DNA of 64,000 bases from Nitrospinaceae bacterium (lineage in GTDB: Bacteria; Nitrospinota; Nitrospinia; Nitrospinales; Nitrospinaceae). Positions 26,545 through 34,967 of the stretch are shown piece by piece (within the stretch, counting starts at the first letter, position 1; every line of letters begins with the position of its first letter). Below the pieces are notes generated by a model. It had not been told where the DNA came from. It did no database searches and saw nothing but the letters and a program-made list of their open reading frames with translations. Both the position numbers and the translations under genes were made by a program. The DNA lies in assembly GCA_024644405.1 (NCBI GenBank), contig JAHELC010000039.1, positions 1 to 64,000 of the forward strand. The letters run 5' to 3'.

Positions 26545-27217
26545 CTTCTTGAGGCGCGTCCGATTTAAATATTTCCAATTGCTTGAGGCGCGAAGAGGCC
26601 GCCAGTAATTCGAGTCCGTCGGGCTCCATCCGGTTGTAGGTCAGGTTCAGGGCGGTGAGGTTGCGCAGTCCAGAACATTCGGCCAATGCCGCCATGCCGG
26701 CCGCGCCGATGCCGTTGGCATCCAGATGCAGAACCTTGAGACGGTTCAGATGTTTGGATTGGGCCAGCGCCGCCGCCCCGGCATCGCCTACTTTGTTGAA
26801 CGACAGGTCGAGCGTTTCCAGGCGGGACAGGTGCGGAGATTCCGCCAGCGCGACCGCTCCCTCAGGCCCGATCTTATTCGAATACAGGCTCAAATAACGC
26901 AGATTCTCGAACTTTTCCGATTCCGCCAAATACTGGGCGCCGTCGCTGCCGATGCTGTTCTCATACATCCAGAGCTCCTTCACGGGAGCAAACAGGTCGG
27001 ACTCGGCCAGCTCTTCCATATAGGGATCCTTCAGCCAGCAACCGTGCATGTACAGGGTCTCGATTCCCGGAACCGCCATGCCTTCAGCCACTTCAATGGC
27101 AATTTGCAGATTGAAGCGGCGGTTGGACAAATCCAGGGTCTTTTTGTCCTTGCTCAGGCCCTTTTTGACCCAACGGCGAATCCACGTCAAATCCTCAAAA
27201 TTTACTTTGGGTGCCAT
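26537..27217 (-). CDS. Leucine-rich-repeat protein, single module
   Basis: The 226-residue protein has the same plan as one half of the next gene: a short N-terminal helix (LTWIRRWVKKGL), a cap (KTLDLSNRRFNL) and about six repeats of the type LETLDLSFNKVGDAGAAALA. It is probably a sister copy from a local duplication. It has no signal peptide and no enzymatic domain. Overlap with the following gene indicates an operon of two. Confidence 0.8.
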   Translation of the reverse strand: MAPKVNFEDLTWIRRWVKKGLSKDKKTLDLSNRRFNLQIAIEVAEGMAVPGIETLYMHGCWLKDPYMEELAESDLFAPVKELWMYENSIGSDGAQYLAESEKFENLRYLSLYSNKIGPEGAVALAESPHLSRLETLDLSFNKVGDAGAAALAQSKHLNRLKVLHLDANGIGAAGMAALAECSGLRNLTALNLTYNRMEPDGLELLAASSRLKQLEIFKSDAPQEDD

Positions 27218-27337
27218 AACTGCTCGAAAATTGGGAAAGCGTTAATTCTATCGAGTCCCATGGAAAAGTAAAGCAATTAGTTCAATATCCCAAAACCCGG
27301 TTGGGGCCCGCCCAAGTCAATGATATCCTTGGGTCCG

Positions 27338-28960
27338 ATGAAGACGACACTCCATATCGGCAAACCCCTCCTCCGCCTGGGATGGGCGGTTTTGGTCCTC
27401 GCAAGCCCTTTGTGGATAGCGGGGTGTTCCGGCGAACCCCCGGCGGCAGACAAGACCCTGCGCATCGCCGTGACCACCGAACCACCCACACTCGACTGGT
27501 CCCTGGCCACCGACGGCGTTTCCTTCAACGTGCTGACCAATATCATGGAAGGGCTGACCCAGTACAACGAACGGCTGGAACCCATCCCGGCCATCGCCGA
27601 ACGTTGGGAATTTTCCGAAAACGGGAGGGTGATTACCTTTTATCTGCGTGACGATGTGAAATGGACCGACGGCCAGCCGGTGACCGCCGGGCAATTCGAA
27701 TACGCCTGGAAACGTCTGCTCAATCCGAAGACCGCCGCGCAATACGCCTACTTTTTGTTCGATGTCGAAAACGCCTACGAATACAATGCCGGCAAAATCA
27801 AAGATACCGATCGAGTGGGCGTGAAGGCCCTGTCCCCAAACGTCCTGCAAGTACGCCTCAAGCGACCGGTCATTTATTTTCCCAGCCTCACCACCTTCAT
27901 GGTCACCTTTCCGCAACGCCGGGATGTGATCGAACAACACGGCGACCGCTGGACCGACCCGCAGCATATCGTCACCAACGGTCCTTTCACCCTTGACCAG
28001 TGGCATCACGAATACAAACTGGTGCTCCAATCGAATCCGGATTATTATGACGTCCCGCCGGCGCTGAACCGGATCATCATGTACGTGGTGCGGGAACCGA
28101 CCACGGAGTTGACCCTGTACGAAACGGGTGAACTGGATATGGTGGAACTTCCGCCGGTGGCGATTCCCCATTACCAGACCCACGCCGAGTATAAAAATCT
28201 TCCGCTGTTACGCGGTTACTATTACGGCTTTAACGTCACCAAACCCCCGTTCAAGGATGCACGGATAAGACGGGCGCTTTCCCACGCCATCGACCGGTCA
28301 CAGATTCCCGTCATTCTGAAAGGCGGGCAACTGCCGACATCCTCCTGGATCCCCAGGGGCATGTTCGGGTACAACCCCAATATCGGCCCGGCATTCGATC
28401 TCGAAAAAGCCCGGGCCTTGCTTGCGGAAGCCGGGTACTCTGGCGAAAATAAATTTCCGCCGTTCAGCATCTCTTATAATACCGATCCCACTCACCGCCT
28501 CATCGCCCAGTTCGTACAGGAACAATGGAAAAAAAACCTGGGACTTGAGGTCAGCCTGGAAGACCAGGAGTGGAAGGTTTATTTGAAAAAACTCGATGTC
28601 GACCCGCCGCCGGTATTCCGGCTGGGCTGGGGTGCTGATTTTCCAGACCCCGACAATTTCATGAACCTGTTTATTTCCACCAGCGGAAACAACCGCCTCC
28701 AATGGAAAAATGATCGTTACGATCGTTTGATCGCCCGGGGAGCGGCCGAACAGGATCCTGCAACCCGGCAGGCCATTTACAATGAAGCTCAAATTTTGTT
28801 GACCGAGACAGACTCTGCTATCATTTCTCTTTTCGTCGCCGCCCAAAACGTACTGGTGAAACCTTATGTGCAGAACCTGGGACTCAACGCCATGGAATGG
28901 CTCTATTTGAAACGCGTCCGGTTCGCCGGACAAAGAACTTCTCCGATTGAAACCCTATGA
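27338..28960 (+). CDS. Oligopeptide ABC transporter substrate-binding lipoprotein (OppA family)
   Basis: The 540-residue protein has a lipoprotein signal (lipobox WIAGC near residue 29) and the family 5 solute-binding pattern: TLRIAVTTEPPTLDW, the FYLRDDVKWTDGQPVTA block near 105-122, and DARIRRALSHAIDR near 305-318. It would capture peptides in the periplasm for an Opp-type importer, yet no permease or ATPase gene is adjacent. ATG 27338 is chosen; ATG 27320 adds six residues. Its stop overlaps the start of the glycosyltransferase gene (ATGA). Confidence 0.9.
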   Translation: MKTTLHIGKPLLRLGWAVLVLASPLWIAGCSGEPPAADKTLRIAVTTEPPTLDWSLATDGVSFNVLTNIMEGLTQYNERLEPIPAIAERWEFSENGRVITFYLRDDVKWTDGQPVTAGQFEYAWKRLLNPKTAAQYAYFLFDVENAYEYNAGKIKDTDRVGVKALSPNVLQVRLKRPVIYFPSLTTFMVTFPQRRDVIEQHGDRWTDPQHIVTNGPFTLDQWHHEYKLVLQSNPDYYDVPPALNRIIMYVVREPTTELTLYETGELDMVELPPVAIPHYQTHAEYKNLPLLRGYYYGFNVTKPPFKDARIRRALSHAIDRSQIPVILKGGQLPTSSWIPRGMFGYNPNIGPAFDLEKARALLAEAGYSGENKFPPFSISYNTDPTHRLIAQFVQEQWKKNLGLEVSLEDQEWKVYLKKLDVDPPPVFRLGWGADFPDPDNFMNLFISTSGNNRLQWKNDRYDRLIARGAAEQDPATRQAIYNEAQILLTETDSAIISLFVAAQNVLVKPYVQNLGLNAMEWLYLKRVRFAGQRTSPIETL

Positions 28961-29907
28961 CCGATCTCAATCCAGCCCATTTGGAATTATCCATTATCGT
29001 GGTTACGTACAATTCGCGAAGGCACGTGCGCGACTGCCTGGAATCCCTCCAACGGACCGCCACGGGCATCCACCACGAGGTGGTCGTGGTGGACAATGCT
29101 TCGCAGGATGGCACGCAAGACATCATTCGCAACGAATTCCCAAAGGTTCGCCTGATCGCCAATGCGGAAAACCAGGGATTCGCTCGCAGCAACAACCAGG
29201 GGATCTCTCAATCACAGGGACGGTATATACTGCTGTTGAACCCGGATACGGTTGTCCTGCCGAAAGCCCTCGCCATTCTGATCAAGGAAATGAATCAGTC
29301 TCCCGAAACGGGACTGTTGGGGTGCCGGTTGTTGAATGCCGACCGCAGTCTTCAGCAGTCCTTTGGTTACAATGTGAGCTTTTGGAACGAAGCGGTCCGA
29401 AAAATTTTCTTCAACCTCTGGGAAAACCATCGCTTCCCTCCAGTCGGATGGGTGTTGCGTTCCCTGCATTCCTCCACCAGAGAGGTGGCCTGGGTGAAGG
29501 GGGCCTGCATGCTATCGCGCCGGCAGGCCCTATTGGATGCAAAGTTGATGGACGAAGCTTTTTTCCTGTATCTGGAAGATGCCGATCTGTGCCGGCGCAT
29601 CCGGCAGTTGGGCTGGCAGGTGCGTTACACCCCCAAAGCGGAGGTGATCCATTTCGGCGGCGGTAGCGTCCGGTCCAATCCGGAACGCAGTGCGCTGGAA
29701 TACCGCAGGAGCCAGCTCCATTACTTCAAGAAACATCTGGGAGAAAAAGAACTGAATATATTAAAAATTTATCTGGTTTTCAAAATGAGGAAAAATATTC
29801 TGATGGTGAACTTCAGACAGTGGGTTGGCTGGGGCGCTCCGGGCCCGCTGGCGGAACAGAAACAATTCTTCCGGGAAACTCTTTCTCTGGTACAGGGCTT
29901 CCAATAA
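28957..29907 (+). CDS. Family 2 glycosyltransferase (rhamnosyltransferase-like)
   Basis: This 316-residue enzyme has a GT-A fold: LSIIVVTYNSRRHVRDCLES at the N-terminus, the donor-binding VVVDNASQDGT, the NPDTV metal-binding region and the acceptor-site EDADLCRRIRQLGW near 208-221. It resembles WbbL-type rhamnosyltransferases that extend surface polysaccharides on the cytoplasmic face. It is translationally coupled to the upstream binding-protein gene, an odd pairing. Its last 95 bases overlap the end of the opposite-strand GT9 gene. Confidence 0.88.
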   Translation: MTDLNPAHLELSIIVVTYNSRRHVRDCLESLQRTATGIHHEVVVVDNASQDGTQDIIRNEFPKVRLIANAENQGFARSNNQGISQSQGRYILLLNPDTVVLPKALAILIKEMNQSPETGLLGCRLLNADRSLQQSFGYNVSFWNEAVRKIFFNLWENHRFPPVGWVLRSLHSSTREVAWVKGACMLSRRQALLDAKLMDEAFFLYLEDADLCRRIRQLGWQVRYTPKAEVIHFGGGSVRSNPERSALEYRRSQLHYFKKHLGEKELNILKIYLVFKMRKNILMVNFRQWVGWGAPGPLAEQKQFFRETLSLVQGFQ

Positions 29908-31000
29908 AACCAGGCTTGGGAATCTTCGGAATTAACGCGGCTTGCAGCGCATCCCAAACCTCGGCCACCGAAATGGCTTGCAGGCACCGGTTGTCGTTGC
30001 AAGGCGGAAACTCTCCATACGAGTAACAGGGAGAACATTCGATCTTCTTGAAAAATGCGGTGTGGTGCGGCACCGGGTCGCCATAGCGTTTGGGACTGGT
30101 CGGGCCCCACAGAGAATACGTCGGTATACTCATTGCCGTGGCCATATGGATGGGAGCGCTGTCGTTGCCCACCAACAGGCGACACCGCCGCAGGATCGAG
30201 GCCTTTTCACCGAAACTCAAGGTGCGCGTATCTATGCACTGCGGGTACCGATCCAATATGGGTTGAATCACCGGATCATCGTCGGGACCGGCGATCAGCA
30301 CGATGCGGTAAGGGCCCGCCTGCAGGAAATGGCCGATCAATTCCATATAACGGTCGACCGGCCAGAGACGCGTCAGCATGGTTTGTTTCAGGTTCCTGCC
30401 GCCGCCGGGGGCCAGTGCGATCAATTGGTCTTTAGCACCCAGCCGGTGTCCCTCGACAAACGTTGCCAGATAACGGTCTTCTGCTTCCGACAGGTGGTAG
30501 TGGCTTTTCTGGTAGTGGACCGAAATCCCGAAAATCCGCAATAAATTCAGATAGGCTTCCCGGTTATTTTGTTCCTGGCGAGGCCGCACCCCGTGCGTCA
30601 AAAACAGCCCTCCCCCTTTCCGTTTGAATCCCACGCGCACCGGTATACGACACAAAAACGCCAGCAAACTGAATTGCCAGGCCCAGTGCAAAACGAAAAC
30701 CATGTCGAATCGTTCCTTCCGCAACAATGAAATCAAACGAAACACTTCTCGCAACCGTATCAACCAGCCGCCTTTATAAAGCGCATTGGAATCGGCAGGA
30801 ATAAATTGATCGATATGGGGGTTTGCTTTTACCGTAGGAACCAGCTGGTCCGAAACCAGATGAGAAATGCGGGCTTGCGGGAAGTTCTGCCGTACCCCCT
30901 CAAAAAAAGAGGACGCCATAATCAGGTCGCCGACGGCCCCCACTTTGATCAGCAGGATTTTTTTAGCCGAAGGCACAGAAGATGAGAGCGCTTTATCCAT
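29813..31000 (-). CDS. Family 9 glycosyltransferase (heptosyltransferase-like)
   Basis: The 395-residue protein has the GT9 pattern: ILLIKVGAVGDLIMASSF at residues 15-32, the mid-protein glycine-rich APGGGRNLKQT, and LVGNDSAPIHMATAMSIPT with WGPTSPKRYG near 295-330. These enzymes add heptose to lipopolysaccharide inner core from ADP-heptose. About 35 C-terminal residues after IPKIPKPG are Pro-rich, unlike the family, and lie in the region overlapping the convergent GT2 gene, which suggests an extension past an older stop. Confidence 0.85.
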   Translation of the reverse strand: MDKALSSSVPSAKKILLIKVGAVGDLIMASSFFEGVRQNFPQARISHLVSDQLVPTVKANPHIDQFIPADSNALYKGGWLIRLREVFRLISLLRKERFDMVFVLHWAWQFSLLAFLCRIPVRVGFKRKGGGLFLTHGVRPRQEQNNREAYLNLLRIFGISVHYQKSHYHLSEAEDRYLATFVEGHRLGAKDQLIALAPGGGRNLKQTMLTRLWPVDRYMELIGHFLQAGPYRIVLIAGPDDDPVIQPILDRYPQCIDTRTLSFGEKASILRRCRLLVGNDSAPIHMATAMSIPTYSLWGPTSPKRYGDPVPHHTAFFKKIECSPCYSYGEFPPCNDNRCLQAISVAEVWDALQAALIPKIPKPGFIGSPVPEKEFPGRIVSVPPAGPERPSQPTV

Positions 31001-31343
31001 CGTTTTCGGATTTCCAAATACTTTAAATGATTTTATTAAGGGAATTTAGCCCCTAGACTAAGGAACTTGATGCGTATTATCAACCAAATACGGAAGAAAA
31101 AGTGCATTTCCGTGAACCGCAGATTACTTATTTTTGGGTGGAAACGGGAGAGAGAACACTTGTGGAGAGTTTATAATCAATAATTGGTCATGGATGGGAG
31201 CTCTTTAGGAACCAGGTAACTCATTGAATTTTATTGATTTTTGTCTTTGGAGTGCCCGGTCTTCCGGGCGGAAGGGCCAAAGACCAAGGCAGGCGAGGTA
31301 CCCAATATGTCTGCATCGGGATAGGCAGGGATACTTTCCGGGG
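31001..31343. other. Intergenic region with a structured element
   Basis: No gene is supported in this stretch. It contains the nested hairpin at 31243-31284; the rest shows nothing I can interpret. Confidence 0.5.
31243..31284. repeat. Nested inverted repeat, possible dispersed palindromic element
   Basis: GTCTTTGG (31243-31250) pairs with CCAAAGAC (31277-31284), and inside it GCCCGG (31254-31259) pairs with CCGGGC (31264-31269) around TCTT. The GC-rich element stands out from its AT-rich surroundings. There is no T run on the correct side for a terminator in either direction. Confidence 0.4.
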
Positions 31344-31769
31344 TTAATTGTCTCCGGGATCCTGATCGAACATTTCGTTGTAATCTTCCGACGCTTCAAT
31401 GCCCGACAAATCCGAACGACACCAGTCATCGCTGGGAGTGGTTTCGAGGTCCTCTTCGTCCAACTCAAAGGCCCCGGCTTCTTCTGCATCTTCGTAAAGC
31501 GTGGATTTGGAAATTTTTTGTATGTTGAAGCTTCCGCACCGGCAGGCGGTTTTGCCTTTTTCGAACGGGGTGTCCTTCGACAGACACATTATAAAACCGC
31601 AATCATCACACCGGTGTTCATTATGGGACTGGTCGAAATCAGGCTGTATCAACCGGGTGCGGCATTGGTTGCAAATCACCAACTGATCGGGGGAATAATC
31701 GGAAATTATATTCTCCACACCGCAATCCGCACATTCGATCAACAGATCGTGAGGATTTTCGATGGCCAT
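31344..31769 (-). CDS. Small zinc-ribbon protein with acidic tail
   Basis: The 141-residue protein has four Cys pairs: ECADC, ICNQC, RCDDC and ACRCG, enough for two zinc ribbons in residues 10-80. The last 50 residues are strongly acidic. There is no membrane span. Such proteins often bind nucleic acid or other proteins, but no family is recognised. It lies just downstream of the ferritin-like gene on the same strand, 32 bases away, so they are probably co-transcribed. Confidence 0.7.
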   Translation of the reverse strand: MAIENPHDLLIECADCGVENIISDYSPDQLVICNQCRTRLIQPDFDQSHNEHRCDDCGFIMCLSKDTPFEKGKTACRCGSFNIQKISKSTLYEDAEEAGAFELDEEDLETTPSDDWCRSDLSGIEASEDYNEMFDQDPGDN

Positions 31770-31801
31770 ACTGCATCTCTCAAAAACAAAAGGTTCTCGA
31801 T

Positions 31802-32128
31802 TCAGGATTTGAAATGTTCGTCACCAAATGTGGACTTGGACATATCAAAACCCATCTCTTTCAACTCACCCTTGGAAAAAGGGCACTTGCCCGCCGCCAG
31901 TTTCTCGCCGCCGTTTTGAGGAGTGGACTCTTCTTTCTCCAGGTCTCCGGACTCCGCCATGATCATCCAGGACAAGGTGTCGATTTTCTGCTGCTTGTCG
32001 TCGGCATAGGCGGTCAACGTTTGCTTCGTTTCCTCATGTACCGCATTGTCCATGGCAATGATATATTGATCCAGGGCCTGTTGTTCAAGCTCAACAGCCT
32101 GCTTTAATGCTTCGATGGAACTGGGCAT
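31802..32128 (-). CDS. Small rubrerythrin/ferritin-like helical protein
   Basis: The first 60 residues of this 108-residue protein form two helices like those of rubrerythrins (EALKQAVELEQQALDQYIIAM, then an AYADDKQQKIDTLSWM helix). The second helix lacks the Glu-x-x-His pair that binds iron in true rubrerythrins, so metal binding is doubtful. The tail has KCPFSKGELKEMGFD. An AGGAGG-like site (revcomp of cctcctt at 32140-32146) precedes the ATG at 32128. Confidence 0.62.
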   Translation of the reverse strand: MPSSIEALKQAVELEQQALDQYIIAMDNAVHEETKQTLTAYADDKQQKIDTLSWMIMAESGDLEKEESTPQNGGEKLAAGKCPFSKGELKEMGFDMSKSTFGDEHFKS

Positions 32129-32323
32129 AAATAATAACCTCCTTATGATGACCGGGGAATAATATAAGTAAAATATATCAAAAAGCGAGTGTCGATGACA
32201 AGAAAAACGCCACCCGACGGAAATTCAGGGATATTCCCGCTGTCTCCCGCCGGGAAAGGAGGCCCGCCCTGGCGCCCTGACAACGGTTTACTTTCCTCCA
32301 AAACCGTTCTATAAAAGGATATT

Positions 32324-33241
32324 ATGACCGACGACCCCAGATTAGCAGATATCATTCATCCCGGGCTGGAGGGGAACGTGGTCCTCCTGGGATTCCCGTG
32401 CGACGCAGGTGTGGAGATCAACGGGGGGCGGACCGGAGCCCGTCACGGACCCGAAAAATTTCGTGCCTGGATTAGGCGCTACGGCACCCCTGACAACCCG
32501 GAATTGGATATCGACCTGTCCGGCATCACCCTCGCCGATGCCGGGGACGTCCCAACCGGCCTGCCGCTGGACCCATCGCATACCGCTCTGACGAAACAAA
32601 CAACCGCCATCATCCAAAAAGGCGGTATTCCCTTCGTCGTCGGGGGCGGCAACGATCAGTCCTACCCCAACGCCTGCGCCCTGCTCGACTCGAAACCGGA
32701 CACCCCGGTCGGCGTGATCAATATCGACGCACACCTGGACGTGCGTCCCCTGAATGACGGCCAGGCCCATAGCGGGTCCCCCTTCCGCCTGCTGTTGGAA
32801 GATCCCCGCTTTTCTGGCTCGCAGTTCATTGAATTCGCCGCCCAGGGCAGCCAGGTCAGCCGCGAGCACGCACGCTTCGTAAAGGACAGGGACGGACACA
32901 TTATCTGGTATTCGGAAGTGGCCCGTGGCGACGCCGCGGCCCAAGCGTTCCGCAATGCCCTGGGCCGCCTGGCCTGGCAATGCGATTCCCTGTTTGTCAG
33001 CTTCGACCTCGATTCGATCCGCGCCTCCGATGCCCCCGGCGTGTCCTGCCCGGGCATCATGGGCCTGCGCGCCAAGGAAGCCTTCGAAATGGCCTTCGCC
33101 GCCGGAGCCCACCCCAAGGTCGACCTGTTCGACCTGTCGGAATACAATCCTCTCATCGAAGAGGAACGCACCGGACGCCTCGCGGTCGGTATCTTCTACC
33201 ATTTCTGTCTGGGGGTGGCTTCCCGCAAGGTGAAATCGTGA
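32324..33241 (+). CDS. hutG: Arginase/formiminoglutamase-family hydrolase
   Basis: The 305-residue protein belongs to the ureohydrolase family and sits directly before hutU and hutI, so its likely role is formiminoglutamate hydrolysis to glutamate and formamide, the last step of histidine degradation. The metal motifs INIDAHLDVRP (near 133-143) and SFDLDSI (near 226-232) are intact. The first motif reads GGGNDQSY (107-114), where most members have a metal-binding His at the position of Asn110 or beside it. This may be a subfamily trait or alter metal content. ATG has AAAGGA nearby. Its stop overlaps the hutU GTG. Confidence 0.78.
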   Translation: MTDDPRLADIIHPGLEGNVVLLGFPCDAGVEINGGRTGARHGPEKFRAWIRRYGTPDNPELDIDLSGITLADAGDVPTGLPLDPSHTALTKQTTAIIQKGGIPFVVGGGNDQSYPNACALLDSKPDTPVGVINIDAHLDVRPLNDGQAHSGSPFRLLLEDPRFSGSQFIEFAAQGSQVSREHARFVKDRDGHIIWYSEVARGDAAAQAFRNALGRLAWQCDSLFVSFDLDSIRASDAPGVSCPGIMGLRAKEAFEMAFAAGAHPKVDLFDLSEYNPLIEEERTGRLAVGIFYHFCLGVASRKVKS

Positions 33242-34944
33242 AAAAGCCCACGTCGACACGACCCATGGCCATGAACCGGCGTCCCAAAAAAGCGCCGCGC
33301 GCTTCCACTTCCCTGAAACGAAAGTGTTGCGACTGGGATACTGAAGCGGCCCTGCGCATGCTCCAGAACAATCTCGACGACCGCGTCGCGCTCGACTGGA
33401 AACAACTGATTGTCTATGGCGGCACCGGCCGTGCCGCCCGCAACTGGCAGGAGTACCACCGTATCGTCGCCGAACTCAAACGCCTGAAATCCGACCAGAC
33501 TCTGTGCGTGCAATCCGGCAAGCCGGTGTACATCGCGCCGACGCACCCGGACGCGCCGCGCGTCATCATTGCCAATTCCAACCTGGTGCCCAGCCACGCC
33601 ACGCAGGAACATTTCGACCACCTCGACCGGCTCGGACTCATGATGTACGGCCAGATGACGGCGGGCAGCTGGATCTACATCGGTACCCAGGGCATCCTGC
33701 AGGGCACCTACGAAACCTTCGGGGCCTGCGGGCAGATCGATTTCAAATCTCACAGCCTGGCGGGTAAATGGATTTATACCGCCGGTCTCGGCAATATGGG
33801 TAGCGCGCAACCGTTGGCAGGCACCATGAACGAGGCTTGCATTCTGGTGGCCGAGGTCAACCCGGCGCAGATCGAACGCCGACTCCGGGAAGGTTACCTC
33901 GACCGCTCGGCGGCTTCTCTACAAGAGGCACTGGACATCATTGACGAGCATTTGTCCAGCGGGCAAGCCGTCAGTGTCGGACTGCCGGCCAACGGCGCCA
34001 CCGTCGCCCGGCAACTGCTCGACCTGAAACGCATCCCCGATATCGTGACCGATCAGACGCCCGCGCACAATCTCATGGACTACGTACCGGAAGGCGAGGA
34101 CTACAAAACCCTCATGAAACTCAAGACACGCGACCCCGACGAATACCGCAAGCGGTCGCTCGCCACTACGGTCAAGCACACCCAGGCGATGATCGATCTG
34201 CAGGAAAAGGGTGCGGTGGTGTTCGATTACGGCAACAACCTGCGCGGACAGGCAGAACTCGGCGGCCTCAAAGTCCGCAAGCCGGACGGTTCGTTTATCT
34301 ATCCCGGCTTTGTTCCGGCCTATGTCCGACCGTTGTTCTGCGAAGGACAGGGCCCCTTCCGCTGGGCATTGCTCTCCGGCAGGAAAAAGGATTTGTGGAC
34401 CGTCGATCAGGCGGTGATCGACACCTTCCCGAAAAAAAAAGCGCTGCATCGCTGGATCGAAAAGGCGCAGGCGCAGGTACCGATCCTGGGACTGCCGACG
34501 CGGGTCTGCTGGCTGGGGTACGGCGAACGCGCGCAAATGGGACAGGTCATGAACGATCTCGTGAAGAAAAAGAAAGTGGCCGCGCCGATCGTGATCGGAC
34601 GCGACCACCTCGACTGCGGCAGCGTCGCTTCCCCCAACCGCGAAACCGAAGCCATGAAAGACGGCAGTGACGCCGTGGCCGACTGGCCCCTGCTCAATTT
34701 TGCGGTCAACGCCGTGTCGGGCGCCAGCTGGGTCAGCTACCACCACGGCGGCGGCGTGGGTATCGGAAACTCACTGCATGCCGGGATGGTCATCGTCGCC
34801 GACGGTACAAAGAGGAAAGCGGAGCGGCTGGAACGGGTGCTCACCAACGATCCGGGACTGGGGGTTGCCCGCCACGTCGATGCAGGGTACGATACCGCCA
34901 GATCAGTGGCGCGCAAGCGTAAGGTCCCTCTTCCCAAGCGATAA
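33238..34944 (+). CDS. hutU: Urocanate hydratase
   Basis: This 568-residue enzyme converts urocanate to imidazolonepropionate with a tightly bound NAD. It shows VYGGTGRAARNWQ, the NAD-binding TAGLGNMGSAQPLAGTMN near 180-197, the active-site LPTRVCWLGYGERA near 420-433 and the C-terminal SYHHGGGVGIGNSLHAGMV. The length fits the family. I chose GTG 33238, which overlaps the hutG stop and has AAGG eight bases upstream; an ATG at 33265 has no such site. Product passes to HutI encoded next. Confidence 0.95.
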   Translation: MKKPTSTRPMAMNRRPKKAPRASTSLKRKCCDWDTEAALRMLQNNLDDRVALDWKQLIVYGGTGRAARNWQEYHRIVAELKRLKSDQTLCVQSGKPVYIAPTHPDAPRVIIANSNLVPSHATQEHFDHLDRLGLMMYGQMTAGSWIYIGTQGILQGTYETFGACGQIDFKSHSLAGKWIYTAGLGNMGSAQPLAGTMNEACILVAEVNPAQIERRLREGYLDRSAASLQEALDIIDEHLSSGQAVSVGLPANGATVARQLLDLKRIPDIVTDQTPAHNLMDYVPEGEDYKTLMKLKTRDPDEYRKRSLATTVKHTQAMIDLQEKGAVVFDYGNNLRGQAELGGLKVRKPDGSFIYPGFVPAYVRPLFCEGQGPFRWALLSGRKKDLWTVDQAVIDTFPKKKALHRWIEKAQAQVPILGLPTRVCWLGYGERAQMGQVMNDLVKKKKVAAPIVIGRDHLDCGSVASPNRETEAMKDGSDAVADWPLLNFAVNAVSGASWVSYHHGGGVGIGNSLHAGMVIVADGTKRKAERLERVLTNDPGLGVARHVDAGYDTARSVARKRKVPLPKR

Positions 34945-34967
34945 ACGTTCATCCCAAAAGGGGCAAC

